Positions 23,730 to 36,456 of a stretch of 64,000 nt of DNA are shown piece by piece. A program made the translations under genes and the position numbers. A model generated the notes under the pieces. That model was not told where the DNA came from, did no database searches, and saw only the letters and a list, made by a program, of their open reading frames with translations. The stretch lies in the NCBI GenBank assembly GCA_020543525.1, contig JAHYIO010000036.1, forward strand, positions 62,001-126,000, written 5' to 3'. Numbering within the stretch: the first letter of the stretch is position 1; every line of letters starts with the position of its first letter. This DNA is from Coriolopsis trogii. Taxonomy: Eukaryota; Basidiomycota; Agaricomycetes; Polyporales; Polyporaceae.

Positions 23730-24403
23730 CTATTGAACATTGTATCCAATGAGACTTCTACGGCCAATGATTTCGCCAATCTGCACAAGTGTCAATGCGA
23801 GAGTCACAAGAACCTGAACAGGAGACTTACCTTGAAGATCCCATACGCTTCAACCGCATATATCCCAACTTTCGTCAGGTCGCCCGACCGAACCAACTCG
23901 CGCCAGTACTGCGGGTTCCGTGCGCGAGCCCACAAAGACGAGTAGACGGTGGGGAATGCGTTCAAGGGAGGAGGCTGGAGACGTTCCGCGACATAGACCT
24001 GCTTGAGGACCTCCCGGAAGACAGCGAAGTTGTATGTCAACGGTTCGCGGTATGCTATAAAGTCACAATGACATGGGGTTCAGTTCGATGATTGCAGAAT
24101 GTGATAATAGTACACGCCCGACGCTCATGGCGTAGGAGCCAGCAGAGCACTGGGCAGAGAAAACGTACATCCAAGCATCGTGGCAGCCTTCTCACCCACA
24201 GGACCGAGGAGCCTTTTGCCAGTCGCTACGGCCTGACCCAAGCCCTTCTGGACGGTCGCGAGAACATCCTGAGCCTTTTTCTGCACCTCCTCCGTGCTGG
24301 GAGTCGAGGAGGCGAAGCGTTGCTGAGGCAAACGAGAGTGGGACTGGGGGAGGCGGCGAGGGCGAACGGCCTGCGCCAGGCGGGCAGAGAGGGGGCGCAC
24401 CAT
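23730..24403 (-). CDS. ATP20: Mitochondrial ATP synthase subunit g
   Basis: Three exons on the minus strand (24169-24403, 23831-24054, 23730-23780) give 169 residues. The N-terminus is Arg-rich and lacks acidic residues (MVRPLSARLAQAVRPRRLPQ ... RFASST), as in a mitochondrial presequence. The core carries the subunit g pattern: YREPLTYNFAVFREVLKQVY, LWARARNPQYWREL, DLTKVGIYAVEAYGIFKIGE, and the tail EIIGRRSLIGYNVQ. Subunit g sits in the membrane part of F1Fo-ATP synthase and supports dimer formation and cristae shape. The last exon is only 51 nt. It is transcribed away from the cytidine deaminase gene, from about 300 bp of shared upstream DNA. Confidence 0.88.
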
Positions 24404-24705
24404 GGCTTCGAGGGCGCAGGGAGCGATGAGAGGTAGGTGGTGGTCGCTGTTGAGATTGACGAGAACGTCGGCCAGGACAGTGACGAGCCCTCCCGACCCA
24501 ATTTACTCACGCCCCGGCCTTCTCCGGGAGCGCAACTCCGGGAGGGCGCTTCCTCTAATCCACCTCCACAAGCGACGCGAGGTACTTATTCAATTCAAGT
24601 TTCATCAGAGTCAGGCAAGCAAGCGTGCGTACTTAATAGCTCAGCACGCTCAACAGCATTGACATCCTACTACCATTTAAAGCTTACTCGTTGACGATCG
24701 CAATC
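24404..24705. promoter_or_regulatory. Divergent promoter region
   Basis: 302 bp separate the start codons of the ATP synthase subunit g and cytidine deaminase genes, so promoters and 5' leaders for both must lie here. No specific element was identified. Confidence 0.45.
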
Positions 24706-25398
<693 letters not shown>

Positions 25399-25912
25399 CA
25401 TTCCAACCAATCAAGTAGAACTAGGTATGTCGCGCTTCAGAGGGGCATTCTAGACTTATTGTAACGATTGCAGGCGATAGAGCTTGTGCAAGTGTGTATC
25501 ACTACGACGTCACAGTATAGCATGAATATGGTTCATTGGTCGGAAACCGAACCGAATCGACCATCCGCAGCATTGCAGCAGCTCGACGTCACGCTGTTGC
25601 ATCGCCTGAACCCTGCAGCAATCAGTGCTGCAGTTTTAGAGCCCTGCATATATGTCACATCTACATGGGATCATGCTCTGCAATCCCTCAAACACGGCGA
25701 CTACCGCGCAGAGCCGTAGAGATGTCCGTCCTGTGCACAACTGACGTGCTGTCGTCACTTTCTGCGTTCGCGACGGCAGTAGATAAGGCTCAAGAATCTA
25801 TGAGGTACGCTAGGTGTTCCTCTAATTCAATGTTTATCTCCTGATCATTGTCTCACAGCATCAAATAGGTACGTGATCTGATGTCTGTCAGTCTACTGGT
25901 GACGCTCAGTTG
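25399..25912. other. Intergenic region or unresolved 5' exons of the F-box gene
   Basis: A frame from ATG 25722 (MSVLCTTDVLSSLSAFATAV) runs to a good donor at about 25803 (ATGAG|GTACGC) and resembles the N-terminal helix of fungal F-box proteins. Joining it through the small exon CATCAAATAG to the downstream frame brings an in-frame TAG, so I do not include it. Confidence 0.3.
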
Positions 25913-27673
25913 ATGGTTATTCAGCTTCAGCTCGTGAAGAAGACTATAGAGTCAACTCTCACTGCGGTTTGTTATAGCTGCAATACTCTGGCCCCCATCA
26001 ACCGTCTTCCTGCCGAACTCATAGCTGGGATCTTCCACCACACTGTCTGTACGCCCCACCCACGATATTCCAAGGGACCCGACATCGCATCGCTGCTCTC
26101 TGTTACCCATGTCTGTCAGCGTTGGCGTGCAATCGCTCTCGACCACCCTGCTCTCTGGGCTCACGTGACGCTTTCTCCTCACTGTGAAACGCTCGCGAAG
26201 AGGGCTCAGAATGTGCCACTCACTGTGTACATCTCTCCAAAACGTCGTATCTATCCGGACGAGGTACCGAGGACTAACTTGAAGTACCTATGCAGCATTC
26301 GGCGCCACAGACAGTCTCTTCACATCGAGGCTTACCTCAAGGAACAGCTCGCTATGATCCACAGGGCCCTACGTTTCCCTCTTGTTAAACTTGAAACCCT
26401 CTCCCTACTGTTCCTGCACCGGATGTTCTTCTATCAAGGGGCTAATCCTTCGCCCCTTTCAGAAGCGCTATTGCATGGCGTTGCACCTCGCTTGAAATCA
26501 TTATCTCTCATTTCGCCTTGGTGGATCATCCCGACTAGCCACTTTCCTTGCCTAACGAGCCTACGACTAGAGTTACCATTCCACCATCAAATGCCTTTGG
26601 ACGCTATACCAGCACTCCTCTCCTTGTTGTCGCGCACGCCATTGTTGGAGACCCTAGATTTGAAGACCAATCGGAATCTGTACCCAAATGGGCATACTGT
26701 GGCTCCCACCGGGTCTCCAAAGCAAGGCACAGTATCCTTACCCCACCTTCGGCTCCTCCTCCTCCAATGTCACCCAATCAACTACGGTCTCATTGATTCA
26801 ATCCGATCCCCGAAGTTTACGAAAATGGTAGTATGGATCCCAGGATATCACTACCATCGCATCGCCCCTGCAGAAGACGTACCCTGTCAGATTGGCGATT
26901 TTACGGATTTCGAAGAAGTCTGTGAAGTATATCCTAGGGAATTATGTTCCAGGAATTCATCTTGCGAACTCGGCTTCTTCGCGTCTATGGGCTCCGTCTT
27001 TCGACGCAGCCGTCATCAGGAGAAGCTGGCGAAGGAAGTTGACCCGTACTGTCGTGAACACGTACGAGAATTGGCCACGACCAAAACCGCACGGCTCGAA
27101 TACAGGGGTGCACAGAAAGGTGGCCGATTCTATGCACCAGCAATCGCAACAGTTGCGCCATACATTCCACGCACGACCCACCTCGCAGTTCGTGCCCCCT
27201 ACGAACACAATTTGAGCAGCTTACTTGACCTCCTCTCTCAAGACATACCAATCCTTTTCCCCGCCCTCACCTCCCTCACTGTGTCCATCCTCTACCCAAC
27301 GACTCCCCTGGCGGGCTACCGCCCGCTGTTTCGTGCGACAGAGGTTCGCGCTGCACGAGGATACCCACTCACACGCCTCGAACTGTGTAGTCCCGCTCAC
27401 GCCTACAACAACCCGGCAAACATCGCCATGCACAACGCGTTTGGGGTAGAGTGGGTCTTCTTCCTCACTCGCGACATGTACAGGATCGAGCGCGAGCCCG
27501 GGACCGATGTGTTTCGGCCCCAGCTCCCGCCACACTGGCTCAGCGACGGATATCATCAGTCGGCCTCGCTCCCCCATACTGTTCGAGGAGCTGTGGACGG
27601 CTTGCGAAGAAGAGGGCGAGGAGGAGTCGTGGAACATTTTGCGCCGGCGGAGGGTTCCGTGGTACTAGTCTGA
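25913..27673 (+). CDS. F-box protein
   Basis: One long exon of 586 residues from ATG 25913. Near the N-terminus is an F-box: INRLPAELIAGIFHHTV, then VTHVCQRWRAIALDHPALWA. The rest is a Leu-rich, LRR-like region (FPCLTSLRLELPFHHQM, LLSRTPLLETLDLKTNR, LPHLRLLLLQCHPINYGLID) without a classical repeat. F-box proteins bind Skp1 and bring substrates to SCF ubiquitin ligases; basidiomycetes carry very many of them and the substrate is unknown. An upstream exon may add an N-terminal helix. It is not a close relative of the F-box pair at 30-34 kb. Confidence 0.8.
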   Translation: MVIQLQLVKKTIESTLTAVCYSCNTLAPINRLPAELIAGIFHHTVCTPHPRYSKGPDIASLLSVTHVCQRWRAIALDHPALWAHVTLSPHCETLAKRAQNVPLTVYISPKRRIYPDEVPRTNLKYLCSIRRHRQSLHIEAYLKEQLAMIHRALRFPLVKLETLSLLFLHRMFFYQGANPSPLSEALLHGVAPRLKSLSLISPWWIIPTSHFPCLTSLRLELPFHHQMPLDAIPALLSLLSRTPLLETLDLKTNRNLYPNGHTVAPTGSPKQGTVSLPHLRLLLLQCHPINYGLIDSIRSPKFTKMVVWIPGYHYHRIAPAEDVPCQIGDFTDFEEVCEVYPRELCSRNSSCELGFFASMGSVFRRSRHQEKLAKEVDPYCREHVRELATTKTARLEYRGAQKGGRFYAPAIATVAPYIPRTTHLAVRAPYEHNLSSLLDLLSQDIPILFPALTSLTVSILYPTTPLAGYRPLFRATEVRAARGYPLTRLELCSPAHAYNNPANIAMHNAFGVEWVFFLTRDMYRIEREPGTDVFRPQLPPHWLSDGYHQSASLPHTVRGAVDGLRRRGRGGVVEHFAPAEGSVVLV

Positions 27674-28492
27674 GCTCGGAGCAGACCGACAAGTATTTCA
27701 GGCTTTGCGGGTTCGTAACTTACGCTTCACGGATCACATGCGAGAAGGCTGAAGAGAGGACCTAAACATGCAGATTGGTCATGATCCGGATTTGGTGGTG
27801 ACGAAAATCCGGACGGTGCGAGTCCGTTGTGGTAGAAGTTCGCGTTCCAAGTCATGACCTGAATGGCGATTGACCCATGTAGAAATTTCGTTTGCATATT
27901 CAAGACTGTCCCTCGACGACGTGTGACGACTTGTAATGCATGTGCGACCGCTTGGCTAGGCCGATAGACAAAGTCTCCTCTCGGCTATAGCAAGTGTTTC
28001 GTGGTCGCGGAGGAGGCGCGTAAAGTCCTGGAGGCGATACCGGGGAGTCGGTTTACGTCAGTAAAAGAGACGGGTAGGAGCGCGGAGGGACGTACTGTCA
28101 CGTTGCCACGCCCTTCTTCTGGAGCTTGTCAATGTTAAATGGCGATTGAGGGGCATCCAACTTGTGAGCTTGAGCTCGCACACACAGGCAAGTAATGTAC
28201 GAGACTCTTGCTTGCAAATCGAACCCCGACCCTCATACTCGTCATGATCGCGGCACAGGAAGTAGTATCTGAGCGTGATGTGGCAGACTTGGCGACGGAA
28301 AGCAGGACAGCGTGGAGCAAAGCAATGGATGATGGAGCAATCGATGTGTGAGCAATCGAAGATATCTACAGATACAGTTGGGAAACGTAAAGGATTAGAT
28401 ATGAACGTGGTACCGAAGCGGATATGATGGTATGTAGATATGATGATACGTGGATACGATGGTGAGTATGGGAAGTAGCTGTACTTTGTCCG
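27674..28492. other. Intergenic region
   Basis: No gene recognised. A perfect 5-bp stem with a 7-base loop (27810-27826) looks like a tRNA arm but has no tRNA around it. Confidence 0.4.
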
Positions 28493-29752
28493 TTAGGAGA
28501 GAGCGTACGTGACGGGACGCTGGCGTGTAAGGAGCTTAGCCGCCGCCTTCGCATAGTCCTCCTCCCGTCTGGGGAATGTTTGTCCGTACCGCCACTTCAT
28601 TCGTCTGCATGGCGTGCCAAGTTTTGGGGGATCGACCAGAGCGTAGCGAGAGAGTCTCGGGACGACGATGAGCCCGCGCCGCAAGTCCTCCTGCAAATCC
28701 AGTAGGTACTCCATGCCGTCTTCGTCCAGGGAATCGAGTTCCGGGGCTTCAATATGCAGCGAGTCTATCGCGCACAACAAACGGTGCCTGAGAAGGTTCA
28801 AACGGAGAGGCGTGGCGACACGGGAATGTTTCTTGCCCCAGAACCTGGGGTGGAGAGATCGGGTAACCAACGTATGCGAGTCGGGAGGGTATCGATGGGA
28901 AGCAACATCGTCGTCGCCAGCGGAGGGATATCGGAAGTACTCCTCATCTGATATCATGGAGACGTGGTCGTGAGACTGTGCAAGGGGGGAAGGTCCGGGT
29001 GATCTCGGACGCTTGATCTGACGTTCAACCGATTGCGCATTGGAACCCGTAGAGAGGTCTGTATCTGTGCGAGGCCATGCATCATCCACAGGTTGCGAGC
29101 CTTGGGTACAAGGTGTCTTGGGGGTTGAGGGCAGAATGGACTCGGAAACGTGTTCTGGGGTGGCGTCGGGGTCGATGAACGGATCGATGTCGTCGAAGAG
29201 ATTGTCTACAATTCAGGAAGGAATGAGATCATTTGTAGCACGGATTGGTCCAAGAGACGTACCATTCTCCAATTTGATACTCAGAGCGGAGTGGCGCACA
29301 GTGGCGATCGCCTGCGTCTTATGAGCATGGGCATTGCCTATGGTTACATTGTCGTACACAGAATAGTAAGTCAGTCTGAATCACATAATGCCACAGACCG
29401 CTCACCTCTCGACTTGAGACAATGCCTCTCTCGGCCACGCAGGGTTGCCGCAGATCGTCGTTTGCTCAAGACGGGTACATACCGGGATGGCGGAGGATTA
29501 ACCAGCGCATTCGCTGTGTAAGAGAGCCCCGTAAGTGCCAACGTACCACTTAAAGTATTCGTTCATACCGTTACCGTTCTCATCAGCACATCGGAGGATA
29601 GCGCGGCCACTTGATCTGAATGAGGGAAGGAGGGCGTGGTTGGAACCATGGTGGGCGGCGTGCGAAGGCCGGTAAGAAAACGTAGGATCGCTCTGGGACA
29701 CTTTATCGTAGATTATTTTGGCTGGGGTCGAAGAGAGCATGGCAATAGACAT
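28493..29752 (-). CDS. Orphan protein with GPSPLxQ motif
   Basis: Four exons on the minus strand (29569-29752, 29406-29513, 29263-29337, 28493-29205) give 359 residues; all introns are phase 1. I recognise no known domain. A basic stretch (VLSKRRSAATLRGRERHCLK) is followed by an acidic DNLFDDIDPF, a Ser/Thr/Pro-rich part, then KRPRSPGPSPLAQSHD. The C-terminal part is predicted helical (LLDLQEDLRRGLIVVPRLSR) and ends with RRMKWRYGQTFPRREEDYAK. The SPGPSPLAQ element recurs in three genes at 51-63 kb. The donor of exon 1 could also be six bases upstream (end at 29575). Function unknown; the basic segment suggests the nucleus. Confidence 0.6.
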
Positions 29753-30369
29753 GCTGAGAGTCTGTCAGAGGACGATGAACTTGGGTGGTTAGCCATGCAC
29801 TTCTCACGAAGAAAAATTGCAACGCCACCCTAGCCACCAAGCAGCGGGCGTCGAGTGGTGTGCCCAAAGTTATAGTAGATCCTACCTTGATTGCAGTATA
29901 TGGATGGAGGTTGAGAGGAGACGTTCAAGGCATGAGGAGGTGTGCTTTAGAGGGAGAGGCGAGACTGCATAGACGCTTGTAACAAACTCTCAAGCAGACC
30001 ACGTGATTCAGCCGATCGATACCCACCGCTTTCCCACGCTTCGTACTCCCAGGATGAGGAAGTTTGCGCTTTCTACACTTCTCGACATGAGTGACTGCAG
30101 TTGCGACAGTAGAACAAGCTGCGCTGTGCCGGGCCCCTCAGGCGGAGGCACAATGTACTGTGATGCGTGCGATGTACCAAGCAGAGCGACGCAGAGGTGC
30201 GTCGATTGCTATGCTACTACTACATCCTTGAATCAGACCATATCTACTCGATACACACTCAGTCTACAATGTATAGTACAGCGCATGAAGCGCATCGGGC
30301 TTCGCCAGCTTCATGAAATCCACCATTCGGGAAACCTCACTCTATGCCCGACCCCGCGCTCCAAGGTGC
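29753..30369. other. Intergenic region
   Basis: No gene supported. It separates an orphan gene from the broken F-box gene. Confidence 0.4.
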
Positions 30370-31920
30370 TCATATCCGCTTCCAGTAATCCTCCCCCAGT
30401 ACCTCGTCCTCCATATACACCACTCCTTCCGCGCTCGGGCTGAGCGCAACACACGTGTCGGGCACGCCCGCGTCGCCATAGACGACGCGCGTGATGTACG
30501 GCGCCCAGCCGCGGAGCACATCGAGCGCGACCTCGTCGAACATCTGGCGGACGATATCCGCGTCGCGCGGGTCAAGCAGCGTGCCCCACGCCGCCTCCTC
30601 AAGCACTCAAGCGACCGTCAGCGGCGCGCGCCGCTGGATTTGCAGACCCTTGTCGCGCTTCTGCTGCCACTGGATCGGGTGCGGGATCAGGTCGGGCTGT
30701 GCGAACGAACGAACGAAGACGGAACCGTGAGCAGCGAGCACGAGAACGCGGAGCAGGCCGAAGCGGGAGAGTAGAACGAACCTCGGGCAGGTGTACCTGG
30801 ACGTATCGCAGACGCGGGAAACACGTCATGATGTCCGCGAGCGACCACACCGCGCGCGGCGAGTTCAGGTCCGGGAAGCGCTCCAGCACGCCCAACCGCA
30901 GGCTGACGAGCTGGGGTCCGAGGAGGGACGCGAGCTTCTCGAGCGCGTTCGGGGCATGCGTGAGGATGTGGAGGTGTGTGAGCGATCGCGCTGACATCCA
31001 ACCGAGCTGCTCCAGAACGGGCAGGCTGCAGCTCAGCTTCCGCAAGGCCGGAGGTGCTTTGTAAGCCTCGAGACCATAGTCCTGGAATCCATGAGGGAGG
31101 TCTGGCACAGTCAGCTCCTCGACCTTGGGATGCCGCGCAACAAATTGCGCAACCTCCAGACTATAAGCGAGCGACGTGTCGAAAACGCGCAGATGGGGGA
31201 GCGAAAGCGCTCCAAGCTTGTGGCTCGGGACATGGAGAGCCAGCCGGCGGATGTTGGGGAACGCATGCACGATCGTCGGCAGCGCGACAGGGACGGTGAT
31301 GGTCAGATCGCGCACCGCAAGTGCGATACGGGGCGCAGCCGAGGCGAGGTCCAGGAGCTCGCACACGGCATCGTACTCGGTCAATTTGACCACCCCACAT
31401 ATCTTGACCCAAGCGGCGTGGCGCTCTATGGCCTCCTGCGCGACGTCCTGCATTCCCTTGCACACCCGTGCCAAAGCGTGTATGTCGTACCCGTCTTCGA
31501 GATGATGAAAGACTTGCAGCCACATCTCGAAGGGGAGCTTCATGTCCGCGATGACAGGCGCTGCAGGCGGGCTCTGCGGGCCACCTTCATTGCATGGCAG
31601 CGTTAGCTGTTGTAACAAGCCAGTGTGTTGAAAGTGACTCACTTCTGTCCTCGGAGATCGTACCACAGAACCACGTAGGCGGCGCCGAGTCATCCACCGG
31701 GCTCCGAGAGTCTGTCGATAGCATCTCCCACTCAACTACTCGGCGAGCGCGCTCAGTAAACAAAGTGGTGCATGAAATCGATCTGCTCACCTTTCCCTTC
31801 CACCTTGTCGCGGAGGATCAAGCCCATCTTCTTCGCCACCGCACGACGCCCACTCCCCCGCCTCCCCAGGGGCGCAGCGGTAAGCGTGGTCATGCTCTTC
31901 AACTTGAAGAGACGCGGCAT
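30370..31920 (-). pseudogene. F-box gene with a premature stop
   Basis: Exons on the minus strand: 31791-31920, 31643-31735, 30782-31584 and 30370-30696. The F-box is KLPFEMWLQVFHHLEDGYDI with HALARVCKGMQDVAQ, followed by LRR-like strands (FPNIRRLALHVPSH, LPHLRVFDTSLAYSLEV, LTHLHILTHAPNALEKL). The last exon reads PDLIPHPIQW ... APLTVA and then meets TGA at 30607-30609. The same frame continues as VLEEAAWGTLLDPRDADIVR to WAPYITRVVYGDAGVPDT and a natural end at 30370. In the neighbouring paralogue the aligned codon is Trp (LTVAWVL). As it stands the product is 371 residues, about 80 fewer than intended. Recent nonsense allele, sequencing error or functional truncation are all possible. Confidence 0.7.
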
Positions 31921-32807
31921 TGTCAATCGAACCGAAACCTGAGGAAAAGGGAGCCGATAACGTCAAGGGGAGCGTCACGAGTCCGAGGCGTGCCGCGCAC
32001 GTGAAAGGTGTGGGGAAGAACGAAGGTGGAACGAAGCCCAGCTTCGAGCGTGTGTCGCAAAAGAGGGAAACGCACTCGTCGCGAGGGAGCATTGGGGTAT
32101 GTATAGCCAGGACCATTAAGGTCTGAAGGGCAGCGCGCTCTGGAAATAGAAGGAATGGGCTCTCAGGCTTCCCGGTTTTCCGCCACGATGTGGGTGCCGG
32201 AGTCGCCCCTCTATGCCTTACAGGAGAGATCGTAGGAATGGCGAGGAGAATGATGCTGTGCGATTCAGCCATCTGTCAAAGAACTATGACTGGTGGGAGA
32301 CTGTGCGGGACAGCCTCTGACCGCGGCGTGTGATGGTAAACTTTGAATGGGAGACATGAGTTTGTTATCGCATTTCATCTGCTAGATAGCTCGGTAGGAC
32401 GTACAAGCCAGCAAGCGCACTGAACGATATAGCCCATTCAAAGACAGAGAGGAGTCGAACGTGTCAAGACAGACTCATGAAGTCATGTTGGATTAGCCCT
32501 GGATAGAAGCATCGAGCGCGATGCAGTATCACGATGGTCAAATGTCAGAACGAGGACGTTATCGACGCACAGCCAGGCCGAACAGCAGCGAACGTCCTTG
32601 AAGGCCTCGTCCTGGAGGGACCCCACAGCGTTCGCACAATTATAAATGCACGCCTGTCAACATGGCAGTGGATGAGCATCGACATCGCTGATCACATCGA
32701 ACATACAAGTGCAAGGCAACGTCGTCCACGTCATACGTACCACCCCAGAGTCATCTGCAGCCACGCTCGAGCCCAAGCAACACAGCCTAGTCTCCCCCAC
32801 GCCATCG
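31921..32807. other. Intergenic region between F-box paralogues
   Basis: A 161-codon minus-strand frame overlaps the right part, but it runs out of phase over the first exon of the F-box gene and has no domain. No gene supported. Confidence 0.4.
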
Positions 32808-34438
32808 TCACGCCTGTTTCCAATGATCTCCTCCTGCGGATACAGCCCTCCGCACGAGACACCTCCCGTCCGGGCTGAGCGCAAGCGCCGCGCTCGGTGC
32901 CCCCTCGTCCCCATACAACACGCGCGACACGTCCGGGGCCCACTCGCGCAGGAACGCGAGCGCCACATCCTCGCACTCGATCCGGAAGAACGGGCTGACC
33001 GCGGTCCCGCACAGGACCCACGCCACCGTCAGCGCCCACAGTCGTGGCGGACGTCGGTGTCGACGCGCGCCGTCGCGCCCGCTGCGCCAGTCGATGTGGT
33101 GCCCGTCAAAGTTGAGCTGCAGACCGTTGAGCAACGATCGAGCGACGGCGATGCGGGGAGTGAAGCATCGATGCTCACCTCTCGCATGTCCGTCTGCAAG
33201 TACCTCAGCCGGCGGAAGCGTCTGAGGATCCAAGCAGGGTGGCACCCCGTCCTGTCGCCAGGCTCCGCGTCGTCCGTGTACGCTGGCCGCTTGGGCGGTC
33301 CCACGCGCAAACTGAGCAGCTGGTCCCCGAGGCGCGCTGCGACAGTCTCGAGCGCCTCCGCGGATAGCTCTCCGACGTGCAGATGCGTCAGCGTGGGCGA
33401 GCGAGCGAAGCAGTCCAGGAAATCGAGTCTGCACGTGAGCGCGCGCAGGGACGGGAAGGGCAGTCTGGGACCCAGGTCGTCTGTGCTCATCTGCGCCTCC
33501 GACATGGTCAGGTCCTCGATCGTCCCGTGCGACTGGAGGAACTCGAGGAGCTCGATAGTGCATGAGAGCGAAGTGCGAAACGTTCGCAGACACGGTAGAG
33601 GCGCGTCGAGGAGGCCCGCGCGAACGCATAGTGGCACGATCTCGGCGTTGGGGATGACGATAGTAAGGGCGCGTGCGCGATAGGTTGCCTGGAGGATCTT
33701 GGAGAAGCACACAGGGACGATGGTCCCGCCGATATCTGTACAACGCACATAAATGTCGCGCACCAGTGGTCCGATCCGAGGTGTGGCGAGGAGTGCTTTG
33801 TGGAAGGCAAGGATTGCGTCTATCGACTCCAGACGAATCGAGTGGTGCCTGAGCGCGTCCTTCGCCAGACCTCGCAGCGGGCGACACACAAGGGCAAGAT
33901 GGAGCAAGTCGCGTCCAGCATCGATGTGTCCGATGATCTCGAGCCAAAGCTCAGGCGGCAGACCAACGTTTGAGCGAACCCGCATTGTGGTTGGGACACG
34001 GCGTAATGGAGCGAGAGCTTTCCGCATCGGCGAAACAAGAACATGAGAACGACGCATGGGTCAGAGAGTTGGGAACGACGTACGTTTTGGCCTCGAGACA
34101 GCCACGGTGGTCGGAGAGATCACGCCATCCGTCTCCTCGGAAGAGTACGAGTCGGAGGGGGACGACCATGCATCTCCCCCGTACGCCATCGCGGTGGTCA
34201 ACCGAACTGCAAGCATTACATTAGCACGCGTAGCCGGGAGCCATGACCCCCGCACGCACGACATGAGAAGGGACGTTGCGCACTCACCATCGTCCTCCGA
34301 TCCATGCCCGCGCATATACAGAGAGGTCGCGCCCAAAGCATGCTTGTCCTTGCGCCGCTCGGCGGGCTGACTGTCTCTTCGCCTCTGGAGCGAGCTAACG
34401 GAAGTCCAGGAGGACAGGCGCTTGACGAGCTTCGACAT
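32808..34438 (-). CDS. F-box protein, paralogue of the 30-32 kb gene
   Basis: Four exons on the minus strand (34288-34438, 34084-34206, 33179-34017, 32808-33116) give 473 residues. Intron phases match the neighbouring paralogue (1, 1, 0), which supports both models. A basic N-terminus (MSKLVKRLSSWTSVSSLQRR) and an acidic SSEE segment precede the F-box (VGLPPELWLEIIGHIDAG, LLHLALVCRPLRGLAKD). LRR-like strands follow (LPCLRTFRTSLSCTIELLEF, SPTLTHLHVGELSAEAL) and the C-terminal block LTVAWVLCGTAVSPFFRIEC, REWAPDVSRVLYGDEG. Probably an SCF substrate receptor of unknown target. The exon 3 acceptor (GGAAAG) is weak but frame-preserving. Confidence 0.78.
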
Positions 34439-36456
34439 CCTTGCAGGCACGGGGGGAATTCTCCTTGAGATCGCGGATATGGACCCTGAAAGCGGCGGTA
34501 GAGGCTCTGCCGAGCAATGGTCCTGCTAGCAGTACAGTGTCTGCTATAACAGCAGTCTCGAGAGTGACGTAGCGTTTCCTGCACTGGGTAGGTACGAGGC
34601 TGAGAGACCGGTGGCTGAAGCTCAGTATCGATCGGGCGAGTCGCGTATGCTGAGGGTTTGGTGGGAAGGAACGGAGCTTGAGCTTCAAGTTGAGCGCGAG
34701 GGCGGGATGCCCTTGAAGGCTCCAGGCTCGGACGTTTCTGCATCTTGCATCTGTCAGGAACCATGATGTCAGACGTGTGAGCGTATGGTCCCTGCCACCG
34801 AGTGGGCGGCGTTCCGCGCACATACCAGTGCAAGTGTGGGGGGCTATCCGGACGTCAAGCTTCCGCCGCATAGAGCGGCACTTATGCATAAGAGGTGGAA
34901 GACGCTACTGGGCGCTGTTGTGCACCTCATCAATCTCCTAAGCTTTCACTTAAGACGCTGCGCACTGCAGTCATCAGAGGCGTGGTGTTCCGGCATGAGA
35001 GAATCGCTCACACGCATTCAGATGGTCTTGAACCCGGGGTTGGCCCTACAGTGTTCTCGCCTAACGGCTTGCAATCGGAGGCATACCTGGTCGTTCGTAC
35101 CAGGTACATTCACGATTGCTCAGATGACGCTATCCATGCCAAAGGCTGAAGCTCTGCTTCTGGAGCTGTAAATACCTGCGAAAGCATTAGGAGACTACCC
35201 CGAGCGAAAGCGTCAGCATGCCACCAGACTGACCATCTGGACATGACTGTTGATATCCCAGTAGGTCCGAGTCTGCGACTTGTCGACGTCGCCTTCGCCT
35301 GCCCCTACGGTAACAATCTGGCAGCTGCAGGACGTGAGCGAGCGAGTCAAAGGCGGCCGGCGCGCAAAGCCATCCTGAACAGGAAAACCAGACTGACCCG
35401 AATGCCCAATACTATACGTATGTCCAAGTCAGTGCCTCTGCCCCAAAGTGCCTTGCCCCTGCCCTTGCCCTTGCCACCCCACGTGGTCGCCCAATCGCCC
35501 ACGTCGCACAAACTCATGATCAACGTCCGCGCAAAGCCCACCTTCAGCAACCTGTCACCCTCGCCGGGCATAAGCAAAGGTACGACGACGGCGAAGACTC
35601 GCTCGAGAGAGGCCAGCCTCGACCGTCCTGCAGGGCCACGTTTGCGAATATGTGTCCCGACTCCCCACCCAGTCCGACCCTCCAATTCCTGCCCTGCCTA
35701 ACCTTTCAAGTTCCCACCTCGGAGCCCGCCGCCCCCGGCCGGCGCATCTGCCGACGCGGTCCGTTGCCGAGTCCCGACAGCGCACTCGCCCGCGATCTCG
35801 CGATCGTCGACGAACAAACCTGCTTCCCTCTGACCACTGCATGCGCTCTGACTACTTACGCGTGCACAGCTGCTAGCCCGCGTCCTCTTCATAAGTAACG
35901 TTCCCGACGGCTCGAATCTCCATGCCAGTGATGCCACTCACCCGCAGGACCCGGCGCGGCCAGCTTCCTCAGTCTACGCGAGAAGAATCGGCAATAAGCT
36001 TATTCGGGAAACGAGTCATCGACTAAAACTACATGGGACAGATCAAAAGAGCCAGCTACGAAAACGACTACACGAGCGGACGAACCGAGCCGAGCGCGAA
36101 CGCACGTAAAGAAGTTCGTAGCAACAAACACGGACAAGATTATGCGATGCCCCGCGGTGGCTGCAACGCCGCTGGCAGGGCTCGCCTATGCACATAAGGT
36201 AAGCCTATACTATGTCCTACTCGTTCCGGTATCCTCTGTGTACGAAGACGGCTATCATCAGTCCGTTACGAAAACACGCTTCTGTATGAGTAGAGACGGG
36301 ATCAAACGCATTCGGAGCTCCGCGCTGCGCGCGTCGTTAGCCCTATACTTGGCGTATGCGCACGCAGAAGGCGATAACAATGTCCCCGCGGTCGTCTTGA
36401 AACCCTTCAGACGCAGTCGTTACCGCGGAGTGGGGGGATCGGTGTCAAGCGCACCC
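34439..36456. other. Intergenic region with unresolved open frames
   Basis: A minus-strand frame beginning at ATG 34761 (MVPDRCKMQKRPSLEPSRAS) and a plus-strand frame from ATG 35263 with a (PL)n run both look mildly coding, but neither yields a full model. No domain recognised in 2 kb. Confidence 0.3.

Noticed and set aside
27810..27826. 5-bp stem with 7-base loop like a tRNA T arm
   Set aside because: The loop does not follow the TTCRA pattern and no acceptor, D or anticodon arm can be drawn around it.
31787..32272. 161-codon minus-strand frame
   Set aside because: It covers the first F-box exon in a different frame and carries no domain.
34216..34761. Minus-strand frame from ATG 34761
   Set aside because: It runs out of frame through exons 1 and 2 of the F-box gene, whose splicing is supported by the paralogue; probably leader DNA.
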